A stretch of 64,000 nucleotides of DNA from Poseidonibacter lekithochrous (GCF_018861145.1 NZ_JAHKQT010000004.1:62001-126000), one strand, 5' to 3'. Positions 17,697-26,304 are shown, counted from the stretch's first letter. Numbers and translations: made by a program. The notes: generated by a model not told the origin, from the sequence alone.

Positions 17697-20198
17697 CTAC
17701 ATAAACTTTTTAGTTTTCCGTGTAGCTATTGCTTCTAAAGGATTTTCCGGCCAGTAATGCTTTTTATATTTTCCTCTTAACTCTTTTCTTACTTCACTAT
17801 ATGAATTTGCCCAAAAGCTTTCTAAGTCATATGTAATTTGTATTGGTCTTAAAGCTGGTGTAAGAAGATGTATTTGTAGTAGAATTTTATTATTTAAAAT
17901 TTTTGGTGTGATATTTAAACCAAATATTTCTTGAATTTTTACAGCTAATACAGGAGTTTTTATATTTGAATAATCAATATTTATATTTGAACCACTAGGA
18001 ACTTTAATACTACTTGGAGCTAAATTATCAAGCTTTTGCATACTATCCCAAGGAATCAAACTTTTTAACATCGAAAAAGTATCTATTTGTTCTAAGTGTT
18101 TTATTGTTCTTACATTCTCTAAATATGGACCTAAATAGTCACTAATATTTTTTAATAAATTTTCATCATCAAAATATGGCAAGCTTATATCTAATTCAAA
18201 CTCTTTTTTATTTTCATTAATAAAATTAACTCTTAATATTAAATCCTTTGCTTTTTTATTCCAAGTTAAAAGTTTTAATCCCTCTTTTTTTATTAAATCA
18301 ATAAATAAAAGAGGATATTTATTATTTGCAATATTTGTACTTATAGATGAAAATATTTCAAGTTCAAAAAAATATGTAACAGTTTTTATATCAAGTTTAT
18401 TTAACTCTTTCTTATAAGCGATTACATCTTTGTTGTAAATATATGAAGAAAAATATTTCTTTATATCTTCAAATAAAATAATAGAAGCTAGATGAATAAT
18501 AGAATCTTTTTCTTTTGCATTTATATTAGGAACTACTAAATATTCACTATTGAAAAGTGTATCTTTTAGATTTATAATAGCACCTTTACCATTACTTAGT
18601 TTGTATTTATTTTCATTTTTAACTCTTAATTTTGCTAATCTATTTGGATATGCAAAAAGAAGTAAAACTCCTATTAAATTTTTAGCCAAAGACTTTCTTT
18701 CATCTTTAATTCTTTTTAATTTTTTTAATTTTTTATAAAAATATTCTGCTTGATTTAAAACTTCTTTCGCTATATAACTATTCGCATTATAAAAATCTTT
18801 TTCTTTTAAAACTATATATCTTTCATAAATATCACAAGAAGAGAATTGTTTTGAAAAAATATCTTTTTCAATTAACATAGAAGCTAATAAACAAGCATCA
18901 TAAGCAAAACCTAATTCATTTGCTTTTAATATCATATTTGCAAACCTAGGATGAATACCTAAAGATATAGCTTCTTTTCCAAAGTTTGTAATATTTTTTT
19001 TATCATCTAGCATATTAATGTTTTGCAATAGTTTTGAAGAAGATTCAATAATCTGTGAAGATGGGATATTCAAAAACTTCAACTCTTCAAAATCTTTAAC
19101 TCCAAAAAAAGCTAAGTCTAAAAGTAAACTTGACAAATCAGCTCTTAGTATTTCAGGTTTACTTGAATCTTCTAAAACCCTATTTTTATGCCATAACTTA
19201 TAACATTTTCCTTTGCTTAATCTTCCTGCTCGTCCTTCTCTTTGAATTGATGAATCTTGAGAAATAAAACTATATTCTAAATGATCCATATCATTTGAAG
19301 GATTATATCTTATTTGTTTTTCCATCCCACTATCTATTACTACTTTTATACCTTCAATTGTAAGTGAAGTTTGAGCTATATTTGTAGATAAAATTACTTT
19401 TCTATTTTCGCGATTATATATTGCTTTTTCTTGCCCTTCTTTTGAAAGATTTGAATATAAAGGAAAAACCTTTATCTTTTCAGACTTTAATTTCTCTTCT
19501 AACTCTTTTATTTCTTTAACTCCTGCTAAAAAAACCAAGATGTCGCCCTCATCTTCTTTGATTGATTTTAAAATTGTATTTAAAACTATTTTATTTAAAT
19601 CATTTTTACTAGGATGTTTTATATTTTCAGATAAATATATGTTTTCAACATCATACATTTTTCCTTTACTTGTAATTATAGGAGTATCTTCAAGTAAAAA
19701 AACTAATTCTTTTGAGTTTAATGTTGCTGACATAAGCATGATTTTCAAATCATCTCTTAATATTTCCTGTACTTGTAAAGACAAAGCAAGTGATAAATCT
19801 GTATATATACTTCGTTCATGAAACTCGTCAAAAATTATTAAAGCAACATTTTCTAAAGCTTCATCACTTTGTATTTTTTTTACTAATATACCTTCTGTTA
19901 CTACTAATATTTTTGTATTTTTAGAATAACAAGAATCCATTTTTACTTGATACCCTACACTTTCACCTACTTTTTCATTAAGTAATTTTGACATTTGAAA
20001 AGCAAGTGCACGTGCTGCCATTCGTCTAGGTTCTAACATGATAATAATCTTATCGTTAAGCCATGTTTCTTTAAGTAAAGAAATTGGTACAAGAGTACTT
20101 TTTCCAGCACCTGCTGGTGCTTCTAAAATTAATCTTGCGTTTTTATTTAATACATTTTTTATATCATCTAAGACATCATTTATTGGTAGTTTTTTCAT
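17697..20198 (-). CDS. hrpB: ATP-dependent helicase HrpB
   Basis: The 833-residue DEAH/RHA-family helicase has Walker A in EAPAGAGKSTLVP (about residues 25-37), a DEFH motif II, an SAT motif III, TNIAQTSLTIEGI and the QREGRAGR motif VI, followed by a long C-terminal region ending in YWPENPLEAIATRKTK, typical for HrpB. Length fits the family (about 800-840). HrpB is an RNA helicase of poorly known cellular role in bacteria. It is a single gene divergent from the DEAD-box helicase at 20325. Confidence 0.92.
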   Translation of the reverse strand: MKKLPINDVLDDIKNVLNKNARLILEAPAGAGKSTLVPISLLKETWLNDKIIIMLEPRRMAARALAFQMSKLLNEKVGESVGYQVKMDSCYSKNTKILVVTEGILVKKIQSDEALENVALIIFDEFHERSIYTDLSLALSLQVQEILRDDLKIMLMSATLNSKELVFLLEDTPIITSKGKMYDVENIYLSENIKHPSKNDLNKIVLNTILKSIKEDEGDILVFLAGVKEIKELEEKLKSEKIKVFPLYSNLSKEGQEKAIYNRENRKVILSTNIAQTSLTIEGIKVVIDSGMEKQIRYNPSNDMDHLEYSFISQDSSIQREGRAGRLSKGKCYKLWHKNRVLEDSSKPEILRADLSSLLLDLAFFGVKDFEELKFLNIPSSQIIESSSKLLQNINMLDDKKNITNFGKEAISLGIHPRFANMILKANELGFAYDACLLASMLIEKDIFSKQFSSCDIYERYIVLKEKDFYNANSYIAKEVLNQAEYFYKKLKKLKRIKDERKSLAKNLIGVLLLFAYPNRLAKLRVKNENKYKLSNGKGAIINLKDTLFNSEYLVVPNINAKEKDSIIHLASIILFEDIKKYFSSYIYNKDVIAYKKELNKLDIKTVTYFFELEIFSSISTNIANNKYPLLFIDLIKKEGLKLLTWNKKAKDLILRVNFINENKKEFELDISLPYFDDENLLKNISDYLGPYLENVRTIKHLEQIDTFSMLKSLIPWDSMQKLDNLAPSSIKVPSGSNINIDYSNIKTPVLAVKIQEIFGLNITPKILNNKILLQIHLLTPALRPIQITYDLESFWANSYSEVRKELRGKYKKHYWPENPLEAIATRKTKKFM

Positions 20199-20324
20199 AT
20201 AAAGTATTATATGAAAATATCCTTATAATCTAACTTTTTTAAACTTTGGTTAAAAATCTTGAAAATTTGGATATAATCGCAAAATATATAAAACAAAGGA
20301 ATTGTTATCAAAACATTTACTTCT

Positions 20325-21614
20325 ATGAACTTAAATTCTCTATTAATCGATGCGTTAAAAGATTTAGAGTTTGAAAAAGCAACGGAAATACAACAAAAGT
20401 CTATACCAATAGCACTAAAGAAAAAAGATATTCTAGCAGCCGCACAAAGTGGTACTGGAAAAACAGCAGCATTTTTATTACCTATTTTAAATGAAATACA
20501 TGAAAATGAACAAGGACTTAAAGATAAGACTTTAAGAGCATTAATTATTGTTCCAACAAGAGAACTAGCAAACCAAATATCAAAAGTAATTGAAGACTTC
20601 TCAAAATACATCAGAATTGAAAAGACTGTTGTATATGGTGGTGTTTCATCTACTACTCAAGCTAAGAAAATTGCTCGTGGATTAGATATTTTAGTAGCAA
20701 CTCCGGGAAGATTACAAGAGCATATTAGAAATAAAACTGTTGATTTATCTTCTGTTACAACTTTAGTTGTAGATGAAGTTGATACTATGCTTGATATGGG
20801 TTTTTTACATGATATTGAAGCAATTTTTCTAGAAGCAAACCAAACTAGACAAATTTTAATGTATTCAGCAACAATGACACAAAATGTTAAAAAACTTGCA
20901 AAAGAGTTTTTAAAAGATCCTGTTGTTGTGGAAGTGTCATCTCAAAGATCAAGTGTTAAAAAGATTGTACAACGAGTAATTGAAGTAGATCCAGATAAAA
21001 AAGCTGAATTATTATCTTATATTATAGGTTCAGAAAACTACTCACAAGTTTTAGTTTTTGTAAATACAAAAAAAGAAGCAGATGGTTTAGTAGAGCACTT
21101 AAATCTTGATGGTTTACCAGCTTCTTGTATTCATGGAGACATTAGACAAACAGCACGGGCAAAAGCTTTAAGAAAATTTAGATCAGGGGATAACAGAGTT
21201 TTAGTAGCAACTGATATTGCTGCTCGTGGGATTGATATTCAAATGCTTCCACTTGTTGTAAACTTTGAATTACCAGAAACAGTAAGTGATTATACACACA
21301 GAATCGGAAGAACAGGTCGTGCAGGACAATCAGGATTAGCAATTACATTATTAAGTGTAAAAGATTATAAGATGATGAAAGAAATTGAGAAAGAGTTAAT
21401 TCTTGACTTAGGAAGAGAAACCGTAGATGATTTCGAACCTTCAGAGAAAAAACCTAGAATATTTGTACATAAAAGAAGACCTTTAAGTCAAAAAAAGGGT
21501 TTAAAAGATAAATTTGGGAAACCAAAGACTACTAAGAAAACTACACAAAAAGCAAAACAAAAAGTATCTAAAAAAACTACAAAAAGAGATGAAAACAGAA
21601 ATTTTAGAAAATAA
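20325..21614 (+). CDS. DEAD-box RNA helicase, RhlE-like (start probably upstream at a non-AUG codon)
   Basis: From the first ATG this is a 429-residue protein. The Q motif (EIQQKSIP), Walker A (AAQSGTGKTAA), PTREL, TPGR, SAT and the HRIGRTGRAG motif VI are all present. Motif II reads DEVD rather than DEAD. The C-terminus is a basic tail (about 50 residues rich in K and R). The first ATG has no ribosome site, and family proteins carry about six more residues before this point. The frame is open back to a stop at 20289. An AAAGGA at 20295-20300 sits six bases before an in-frame ATC at 20307, and no ATG, GTG or TTG lies in between. I give the conservative ATG but think translation may start at 20307. 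Confidence 0.9.
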   Translation: MNLNSLLIDALKDLEFEKATEIQQKSIPIALKKKDILAAAQSGTGKTAAFLLPILNEIHENEQGLKDKTLRALIIVPTRELANQISKVIEDFSKYIRIEKTVVYGGVSSTTQAKKIARGLDILVATPGRLQEHIRNKTVDLSSVTTLVVDEVDTMLDMGFLHDIEAIFLEANQTRQILMYSATMTQNVKKLAKEFLKDPVVVEVSSQRSSVKKIVQRVIEVDPDKKAELLSYIIGSENYSQVLVFVNTKKEADGLVEHLNLDGLPASCIHGDIRQTARAKALRKFRSGDNRVLVATDIAARGIDIQMLPLVVNFELPETVSDYTHRIGRTGRAGQSGLAITLLSVKDYKMMKEIEKELILDLGRETVDDFEPSEKKPRIFVHKRRPLSQKKGLKDKFGKPKTTKKTTQKAKQKVSKKTTKRDENRNFRK

Positions 21615-21635
21615 AATATCGTAAAGATATTTTAT
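21611..21635. terminator. Bidirectional terminator after the DEAD-box helicase
   Basis: A perfect 10-bp stem (ATAAAATATC / GATATTTTAT) with a GTAAA loop follows the stop codon. It ends in a T-rich stretch and lies between convergent genes. Confidence 0.8.
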
Positions 21636-21656
21636 TTTTATACTACTTTAACTATT

Positions 21657-22178
21657 TCATATTACTTTCATTCTTTTTAATATCTCATAAGTTTTAGAAA
21701 CATCATATGTAGCACTATGATATTTTACAGTATCAAAATCAATTTCATAAAAGATACAAGTTTCATCCAATTTGGGGTTTTTAATATTTCCATTTTTATT
21801 TAAAGCTTTTACTATTTTTTTGTTCTCTTTCATCGTACAAAAATGATTTTCAAATTTTACCATTCTATTTAAGTGTCTTAATTCAAAAGAGATATTATGT
21901 GCTACTAATGTCTCACAATCATCACAAAATTCAACAAAATCTACATCCTCAGTAAAATATGAAGAATAATCCATATCTTTTCTATGTTCTAATATAAGTT
22001 CAGGGGTGAGTTTATGTACTTCATATGAATATGGATTTACACTATATCTAGATAGATAATATCTATGGAATTTATCTATTATTTTAAAAACTCCATCTAT
22101 TTTTTTTAATTTTACAGCTGCTACTTCTATTACATCACCAATATTTTGTGAATTTGTTTCAAAATCTAGTATTATCAT
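21657..22178 (-). CDS. DEDDh 3'-5' exonuclease (DnaQ-like)
   Basis: This 173-residue protein has the three Exo motifs of the DEDDh family: DFET at residues 5-8 (Exo I), AHNISFELRHL (Exo II) and the HSATYDV segment giving H-x4-D (Exo III). It should remove nucleotides from 3' ends of DNA or RNA using two metal ions. It is a stand-alone exonuclease domain, not a polymerase subunit by position. It overlaps the DUF309 gene upstream by 20 bp, so the two are co-translated. Confidence 0.85.
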   Translation of the reverse strand: MIILDFETNSQNIGDVIEVAAVKLKKIDGVFKIIDKFHRYYLSRYSVNPYSYEVHKLTPELILEHRKDMDYSSYFTEDVDFVEFCDDCETLVAHNISFELRHLNRMVKFENHFCTMKENKKIVKALNKNGNIKNPKLDETCIFYEIDFDTVKYHSATYDVSKTYEILKRMKVI

Positions 22179-22500
22179 ATTTTCTTTTTCTTCTTTTTTT
22201 ATAAATTAATTCTTGTATATTTTTATATTCTAGTATATTTATTGAGTTTAATTCATCTATTAAAGGCTCATATTTCTTAAAAAGTTGCCATATTTTATCT
22301 GCATGCTCATATCTTTGCATACTTATTAATTCAAAAAAAGCAAAGGCATTTACAAAAGCTTTTAATATAAATGATTCAGTTCTTGTATTCTTATTATTTT
22401 TATACTCTCTCCATAAATCCTCAGTTTTATCATGAGCAATTAGGAAATAATTTTTATTTATTAAAAGTATAATCTCATCTAATTCTTTTTTTATATTCAT
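22159..22500 (-). CDS. DUF309-family protein
   Basis: Starting at the ATG at 22500 (MNIKKELDEI) gives a 113-residue helical protein. The NYFLIAHDKTEDLWREY segment matches the 'yfEAHevlEelWr' core of DUF309, and a second helical hairpin follows (FVNAFAFFELISMQRYEHA). The reading frame stays open further upstream, but that part would run through the flagellin promoter and has no protein-like composition, so I reject the longer start. The C-terminus is very basic (KKRRKRK). Function of the family is unknown. It overlaps the exonuclease gene by 20 bp. Confidence 0.7.
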   Translation of the reverse strand: MNIKKELDEIILLINKNYFLIAHDKTEDLWREYKNNKNTRTESFILKAFVNAFAFFELISMQRYEHADKIWQLFKKYEPLIDELNSINILEYKNIQELIYKKRRKRKYDNTRF

Positions 22501-22587
22501 CAGTAACCTATATAATATACTTTTAATATTATATCGAAGTAATTTTAAAATAATTTCAACAGTTAATAATATTTTAATATTACTAGT

Positions 22588-22595
22588 TATACAAT
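22588..22595 (+). promoter_or_regulatory. Probable -10 region of the flagellin promoter
   Basis: TATACAAT lies 27 bases before the flagellin ATG. I see neither a sigma-28 (GCCGATAA-like) nor a sigma-54 (GG-N10-GC) element, so the gene appears to use the main sigma factor, in keeping with the reported lack of those factors in Arcobacter. Confidence 0.45.
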
Positions 22596-22621
22596 GTGTA
22601 AAGGTAAATAAAGGAGTCACT

Positions 22622-23449
22622 ATGCAAGTAGGAAACAACTCTCAAATAAATGCAGATGTATATTTAAATGCAAATCAATCTTTAAATAGAATTGCAACAG
22701 GTATTACATTAAATCAAGCAAGTAATGACGCTTCAAGTTTAGCAATATCAAATAACTTACAAGCTCAGGCAAATGGATATACTCAGGCAATTGAAAATAG
22801 TAATTCAGCAATAGCTTTAACTCAAATAGCAGATGGTGCTACTAAAGAACAATCAAGCATTTTAGATAATGTTAAAGAGAAATTGTTACAAGCCTCAACT
22901 GACACAACTAGTCAAGAAGGTCGAGATGCTATTTTAAAAGATGTTAAAGGATTATTAGAACAATTTGATAATATTGCTAGTAGTACAAACTATAATGGTA
23001 ATACTTTATTACAAAATAGCCAAACAGATAATAGTGCAAGTAATGATTTACAATTTCAAGCTGGAAATGAAAATTCTGATATAATTGATTCAACAGGAAT
23101 TCAATCAAATACAGAAGGTCTTGGATTAAGTGCTCTTTTAAATCAAAATGCTAGTAGTTTTAGTGCAAGCGATGCTAGAGCTTTCTTAGATGATGTGGAT
23201 GAAGCTATTACGGGATTAAGTGATATAAGAAGCGAATTTGGAGCAGTTACTAATCAATTGGAAAGTTCAACAAGGAACTTATTAACTCAGAAAAATCAAA
23301 CTCTAGAAGCAAACTCTGTATTTGATACAGATTATGCAAAAGAATCGGCTAATTTTTCTAAACAAAATGTTTTAGCACAAATTGGAGCTTTTGCATCAGC
23401 ACAAGCAAATAATATAAATCAACAAACTGTTGGAAGATTGCTAAGCTAA
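22622..23449 (+). CDS. Flagellin
   Basis: This 275-residue protein has both conserved ends of flagellin. The N-terminal part has SLNRIATGITLNQASNDASSL and the C-terminal part has FDTDYAKESANFSKQNVLAQ and ends in VGRLLS. Only the D0 and D1 regions are present; the variable outer domains are missing, making it one of the shortest types. It is exported through the flagellar secretion system and polymerises into the filament. An AAGGAG site precedes the ATG and a long perfect hairpin follows. The gene is apart from the other flagellar genes of this window. Confidence 0.95.
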   Translation: MQVGNNSQINADVYLNANQSLNRIATGITLNQASNDASSLAISNNLQAQANGYTQAIENSNSAIALTQIADGATKEQSSILDNVKEKLLQASTDTTSQEGRDAILKDVKGLLEQFDNIASSTNYNGNTLLQNSQTDNSASNDLQFQAGNENSDIIDSTGIQSNTEGLGLSALLNQNASSFSASDARAFLDDVDEAITGLSDIRSEFGAVTNQLESSTRNLLTQKNQTLEANSVFDTDYAKESANFSKQNVLAQIGAFASAQANNINQQTVGRLLS

Positions 23450-23464
23450 AGTATTTTAAATCAC

Positions 23465-23492
23465 TTTAACTCAAGTTAAAACTTGAGTTAAA
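23465..23492. terminator. Bidirectional terminator between flagellin and the minus-strand secreted protein
   Basis: Two perfectly complementary 13-base arms (TTTAACTCAAGTT / AACTTGAGTTAAA) separated by two bases, with A tracts and T tracts on the proper sides, lie at the meeting point of convergent genes. Confidence 0.85.
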
Positions 23493-23811
23493 AGTTTATT
23501 GTTTCTGTGATTTTTATTCTATTTTTTCTATGATTTGAAAATTTATGAAATTCTCTATTTTTATAAACAAAATAGTTTTTATATCCTACTAAGACTTTTT
23601 GTTTCCCATTTCTTTTATATCTATTATAATTATCACCATAATTTGTAATCTCATATCTTGTATTATTAAAATTCTTTTTATTATGATTTCTATTATCTCT
23701 ATATTCATATACAGGTTCACTATGCGTTACGTGAGCATGAAAATAAGTTGTATGTTGTTTTGCAAAAGCAAAAGAGCCACATATTAAAAGTGATAGCAAT
23801 ATTTTATTCAT
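23488..23811 (-). CDS. Small secreted protein resembling glycine-zipper 2TM proteins but without the zipper
   Basis: The 107-residue product has a signal peptide (MNKILLSLLICGSFAFA). The mature part begins with AHVTHSEPVYEYR and ends with VLVGYKNYFVYKNREFHKFSNHRKNRIKI. These are like the start and the end of periplasmic 'glycine zipper 2TM' (Rickettsia 17-kDa antigen-like) proteins, in which a G-rich double helix normally lies between. Here that region is replaced by a short N/Y/K-rich stretch (about residues 38-70). The mature protein is strongly basic and rich in tyrosine. Function is unknown; it is probably periplasmic. Confidence 0.6.
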   Translation of the reverse strand: MNKILLSLLICGSFAFAKQHTTYFHAHVTHSEPVYEYRDNRNHNKKNFNNTRYEITNYGDNYNRYKRNGKQKVLVGYKNYFVYKNREFHKFSNHRKNRIKITETINF

Positions 23812-23880
23812 TTTGAACTCCTTTTGTAATTAAACTTCAAGAAGTATATTTTTAAATAGTGTACTTATTGTGGAGATTTT

Positions 23881-24222
23881 TTATTTTAATTTTCCAAAAA
23901 CTTTGTATTTTTCCCAGTAAATATCTAAGGCTTCATTTAATTTTTCATCACTTAGTTTACTCTTTTTCTTAATACCAAATCTTTTAATAAAAGCTTCAGG
24001 CATTATAGTTCTGTCTTTTTCTGGTTTTTTTAAAAAAGAGAACATTGCATTTTTTACATTTTTTTCACTACTATATTTTAATAAATATCTATAAAAGTAT
24101 TTATCAATTGAAACAGGAAGTTTTTTATGACACTTAATACAATTACTTTCATATATAGTTTTAATCTTTGCAGCTTGTAAAAAAGAAGAAAAAAGAATTA
24201 TTCCTAGTATTAATTTTGCCAT
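23881..24222 (-). CDS. Small c-type cytochrome-like protein (one CxxCH)
   Basis: The 113-residue product has an N-terminal signal peptide (MAKLILGIILFSSFLQA) and one haem c motif, CIKCH, at about residues 28-32. The rest is helical and lysine-rich with a conserved-looking IMPEAF segment whose Met can be the second haem ligand. Its start overlaps the end of the histidine kinase gene by 13 bp, so it is the last cistron of a DUF1104-regulator-kinase-cytochrome operon. It may be a redox partner or a target of that system. Confidence 0.8.
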   Translation of the reverse strand: MAKLILGIILFSSFLQAAKIKTIYESNCIKCHKKLPVSIDKYFYRYLLKYSSEKNVKNAMFSFLKKPEKDRTIMPEAFIKRFGIKKKSKLSDEKLNEALDIYWEKYKVFGKLK

Positions 24223-25403
24223 ATTACCTCCACTTTTGTTCCTTTTGTAAGTTCAGATTCTACTTTAATATCTAAGTTATACTCTTTAGCTATTAAAGAA
24301 ACTATATTAAGCCCTATTCCAAAGCCTCCAACACTTTTATCAAACCTTGAATATCTTTCAAAAAGATTTGATAAATTTTCTTTACTCATACCTTTTCCTG
24401 TATCTTCTATACTTAAAAGATTATCATTTAATATAACAGTTATTGTTCCCGCAATTTTATTATATTTAATTGCATTTGATATTAGATTATCTATTAGTTT
24501 TGATATCTTTTTTACATCAGTATTTAAATAAATATCTTCTTTTATATTTAAAATAAAATTTATTTTCTTAATAGTTGCTAAACTTTTAAAATATTCAACT
24601 CTTTGCTCAATTATATTTGATAAGTTTAACTTTTCATTTTGTGATATGATTTTATTATTTAGTGTTAAAAATGTTAAGTCTTCATAAATATTGGATATCG
24701 TTTTAGCACCAATATCAATACGATTTATCTTTCTTTTTAATTTTTCATCTAATCTATCTTTATCTATCATTTCAATATTTGTAATAATGGCAGAAATAGG
24801 TGTATTTAGCTCGTGAGTAGTGTCTTTAATAAAGCCATCTAATAAATGTAAAGCATCACGCATAGGTTTTAAAAATAGTTTTGAGATAAAATATCCAAGT
24901 ATTAGCATAAAGACAAAAGCAATAAGAGAGTAAGTAATAATCTCTTTTTTTACTCGAATAAACCATAAATTTTCGTCAGGTACTTCAATAATCACATATT
25001 TTGCACCTAAATAGTATGATTCTGGTTCTTTTATAAAATGAATCATTTTATTTGAAATATATGTTACTTTGTCAAACTTTATATCTTTTTCTTTTAGTGT
25101 TGAAAAGATAAGCTTTTTATCACTATCAAAAATTGCTGAATTAAAGTGACTAACTCTTGGATAAAATTTATATTTATCAAAATTTACATGTAGATCTTTT
25201 ATTTTAAAAATAAAATCATTTGAATATTCTTGAAGTATATGACGTTTTTCTTGTAACATTAAATCTTTTTGAAACTTATAATAAGTAAAAGAAATGCCAC
25301 CAATTATTACAAGAACTAAAAAAGAGTAAAGAAGACTGAATCCAAGAAGGGTTCTAGCCTCGCTCTTGGTTAAATCGATATCCAAGCTTTTTAAGACTAA
25401 CAA
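24210..25403 (-). CDS. Sensor histidine kinase
   Basis: This 397-residue protein has two membrane helices (about residues 19-40 and 167-189) around a periplasmic sensor region of about 125 residues, then a HisKA domain with DTTHELNTPISAI (phosphorylated His near residue 204) and a HATPase domain with N, G1 (EDTGKGM) and G2 (GFGIGLNIV) boxes. The start shown is TTG and overlaps the response regulator gene by 50 bp; a second TTG 18 bases further in is possible. The overlap shows it works with that regulator. The periplasmic domain is not one I can name. Confidence 0.88.
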   Translation of the reverse strand: MLVLKSLDIDLTKSEARTLLGFSLLYSFLVLVIIGGISFTYYKFQKDLMLQEKRHILQEYSNDFIFKIKDLHVNFDKYKFYPRVSHFNSAIFDSDKKLIFSTLKEKDIKFDKVTYISNKMIHFIKEPESYYLGAKYVIIEVPDENLWFIRVKKEIITYSLIAFVFMLILGYFISKLFLKPMRDALHLLDGFIKDTTHELNTPISAIITNIEMIDKDRLDEKLKRKINRIDIGAKTISNIYEDLTFLTLNNKIISQNEKLNLSNIIEQRVEYFKSLATIKKINFILNIKEDIYLNTDVKKISKLIDNLISNAIKYNKIAGTITVILNDNLLSIEDTGKGMSKENLSNLFERYSRFDKSVGGFGIGLNIVSLIAKEYNLDIKVESELTKGTKVEVIWQN

Positions 25404-26028
25404 TTTTATCTTTTCCTAATACCTTTCTAAGGTTTTTTATATAAGTTCTCAAAGAATTATCACTATATTCTTCATCATATTCCCAAACATAATCATAAAT
25501 TCTATCATGAACTAAAAGTTCATTTGGATGTTGTAAGAAAAACTTTAAAAGTTTTAACTCTTTAAAATTAATCTTAACAATTTCACCATTTGATATAAGT
25601 TCATTTGCAATTGAATCAAAAGTAATATTTTCATCAATCTGTATTAAATCATTTTTCGCAGAGAATTCTCTTTTAATGATTGTTTGAACTCTAATTAGAA
25701 GCTCTTTTAATGCAAAAGGTTTTCGAATGTAATCATCACAACCACTTTCATAGCCTTCTTCTAATGAATCCATTGAGTTTAATGATGTAATAAATATTGC
25801 AGGTGTTTTATTTCCTTCTTTTCTTACTTGTTTTAAAACTTCAAAACCATTTAAAGAAGGAACATTCACATCTAAGAGTAATAAATCAAAACTATTTTCA
25901 TAAATAGCAGAAAGAGCATCATCACCATCATAAACACTAACTATCTCATAACCTTCATCTTCAAAATATTCAACAACAGTTTCATTTAAAGTTAAATCAT
26001 CTTCTAATAATAACAATTTCGTTTTCAT
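25354..26028 (-). CDS. OmpR-family response regulator
   Basis: The 224-residue product has a receiver domain with acidic pocket (LLEDD), phosphoacceptor aspartate in LLLDVNVP and the lysine in RKPF, then a winged-helix DNA-binding domain (about residues 130-222) with the SLRTYIKNLRKVLG recognition region. It should bind DNA after phosphorylation by the kinase encoded next to it. The start forms TAATG with the DUF1104 stop. A 21-bp imperfect palindrome at the operon promoter could be its site or that of another regulator. Confidence 0.92.
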   Translation of the reverse strand: MKTKLLLLEDDLTLNETVVEYFEDEGYEIVSVYDGDDALSAIYENSFDLLLLDVNVPSLNGFEVLKQVRKEGNKTPAIFITSLNSMDSLEEGYESGCDDYIRKPFALKELLIRVQTIIKREFSAKNDLIQIDENITFDSIANELISNGEIVKINFKELKLLKFFLQHPNELLVHDRIYDYVWEYDEEYSDNSLRTYIKNLRKVLGKDKIVSLKKLGYRFNQERG

Positions 26029-26246
26029 TATTTATTCAACTTTGGTAAATTATTTTCATAAGATTTTTTTTCATTTTCACTCATTGTAGAAACTCTAGAT
26101 TTTAGTTCTTGAACAAATTTATTCTTATTTTCAGCCTTAACATAGCCCATAATTGCGATCAATTCTTGAGTACTCATTTCTGAATAATCCTCCTTAGCAA
26201 AAAGAAAACTTATCATAAGTAAAAATAATATTAATGTCTTTTTCAT
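26028..26246 (-). CDS. DUF1104-family secreted protein
   Basis: From the ATG at 26246 the product has 72 residues: signal peptide MKKTLILFLLMISFLFA and a short helical mature part (YSEMSTQELIAIMGYVK, MSENEKKSYENN) that fits DUF1104, a family found mostly in Campylobacterota. An upstream TTG would add 14 residues in front of the signal peptide and is less likely. It is the first gene of a four-gene operon with a two-component system and a cytochrome. Function is unknown; a periplasmic role connected to the kinase's sensor domain is a reasonable idea. Confidence 0.8.
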   Translation of the reverse strand: MKKTLILFLLMISFLFAKEDYSEMSTQELIAIMGYVKAENKNKFVQELKSRVSTMSENEKKSYENNLPKLNK

Positions 26247-26273
26247 TTTTGATACTTTATTTATTTTATTATT

Positions 26274-26304
26274 ATTATAGCATAACAACTGTGTAATAAT
26301 TGTT
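26274..26304 (-). promoter_or_regulatory. Promoter and candidate operator of the DUF1104/two-component operon
   Basis: On the minus strand a TATAAT (26279-26274) lies 28 bases before the DUF1104 ATG. Directly upstream is an imperfect inverted repeat, AACAATT-N7-AGTTGTT (26304-26284; six of seven positions symmetric). It occupies the spacer and -35 region, a typical position for a repressor or an activator replacing a -35 box. Confidence 0.45.

Noticed and set aside
22501-22638. Longer N-terminus for the DUF309 protein, reaching into the flagellin start
   Set aside because: It would add 46 residues of poor composition across the flagellin promoter and ribosome site, while the ATG at 22500 fits the family start.
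23465-23492. ACTCAAG...CTTGAGT palindrome looked like a HAIR site for HspR
   Set aside because: The half-sites are in the reverse order and spacing of HAIR, and it lies between two converging genes where a terminator is expected.
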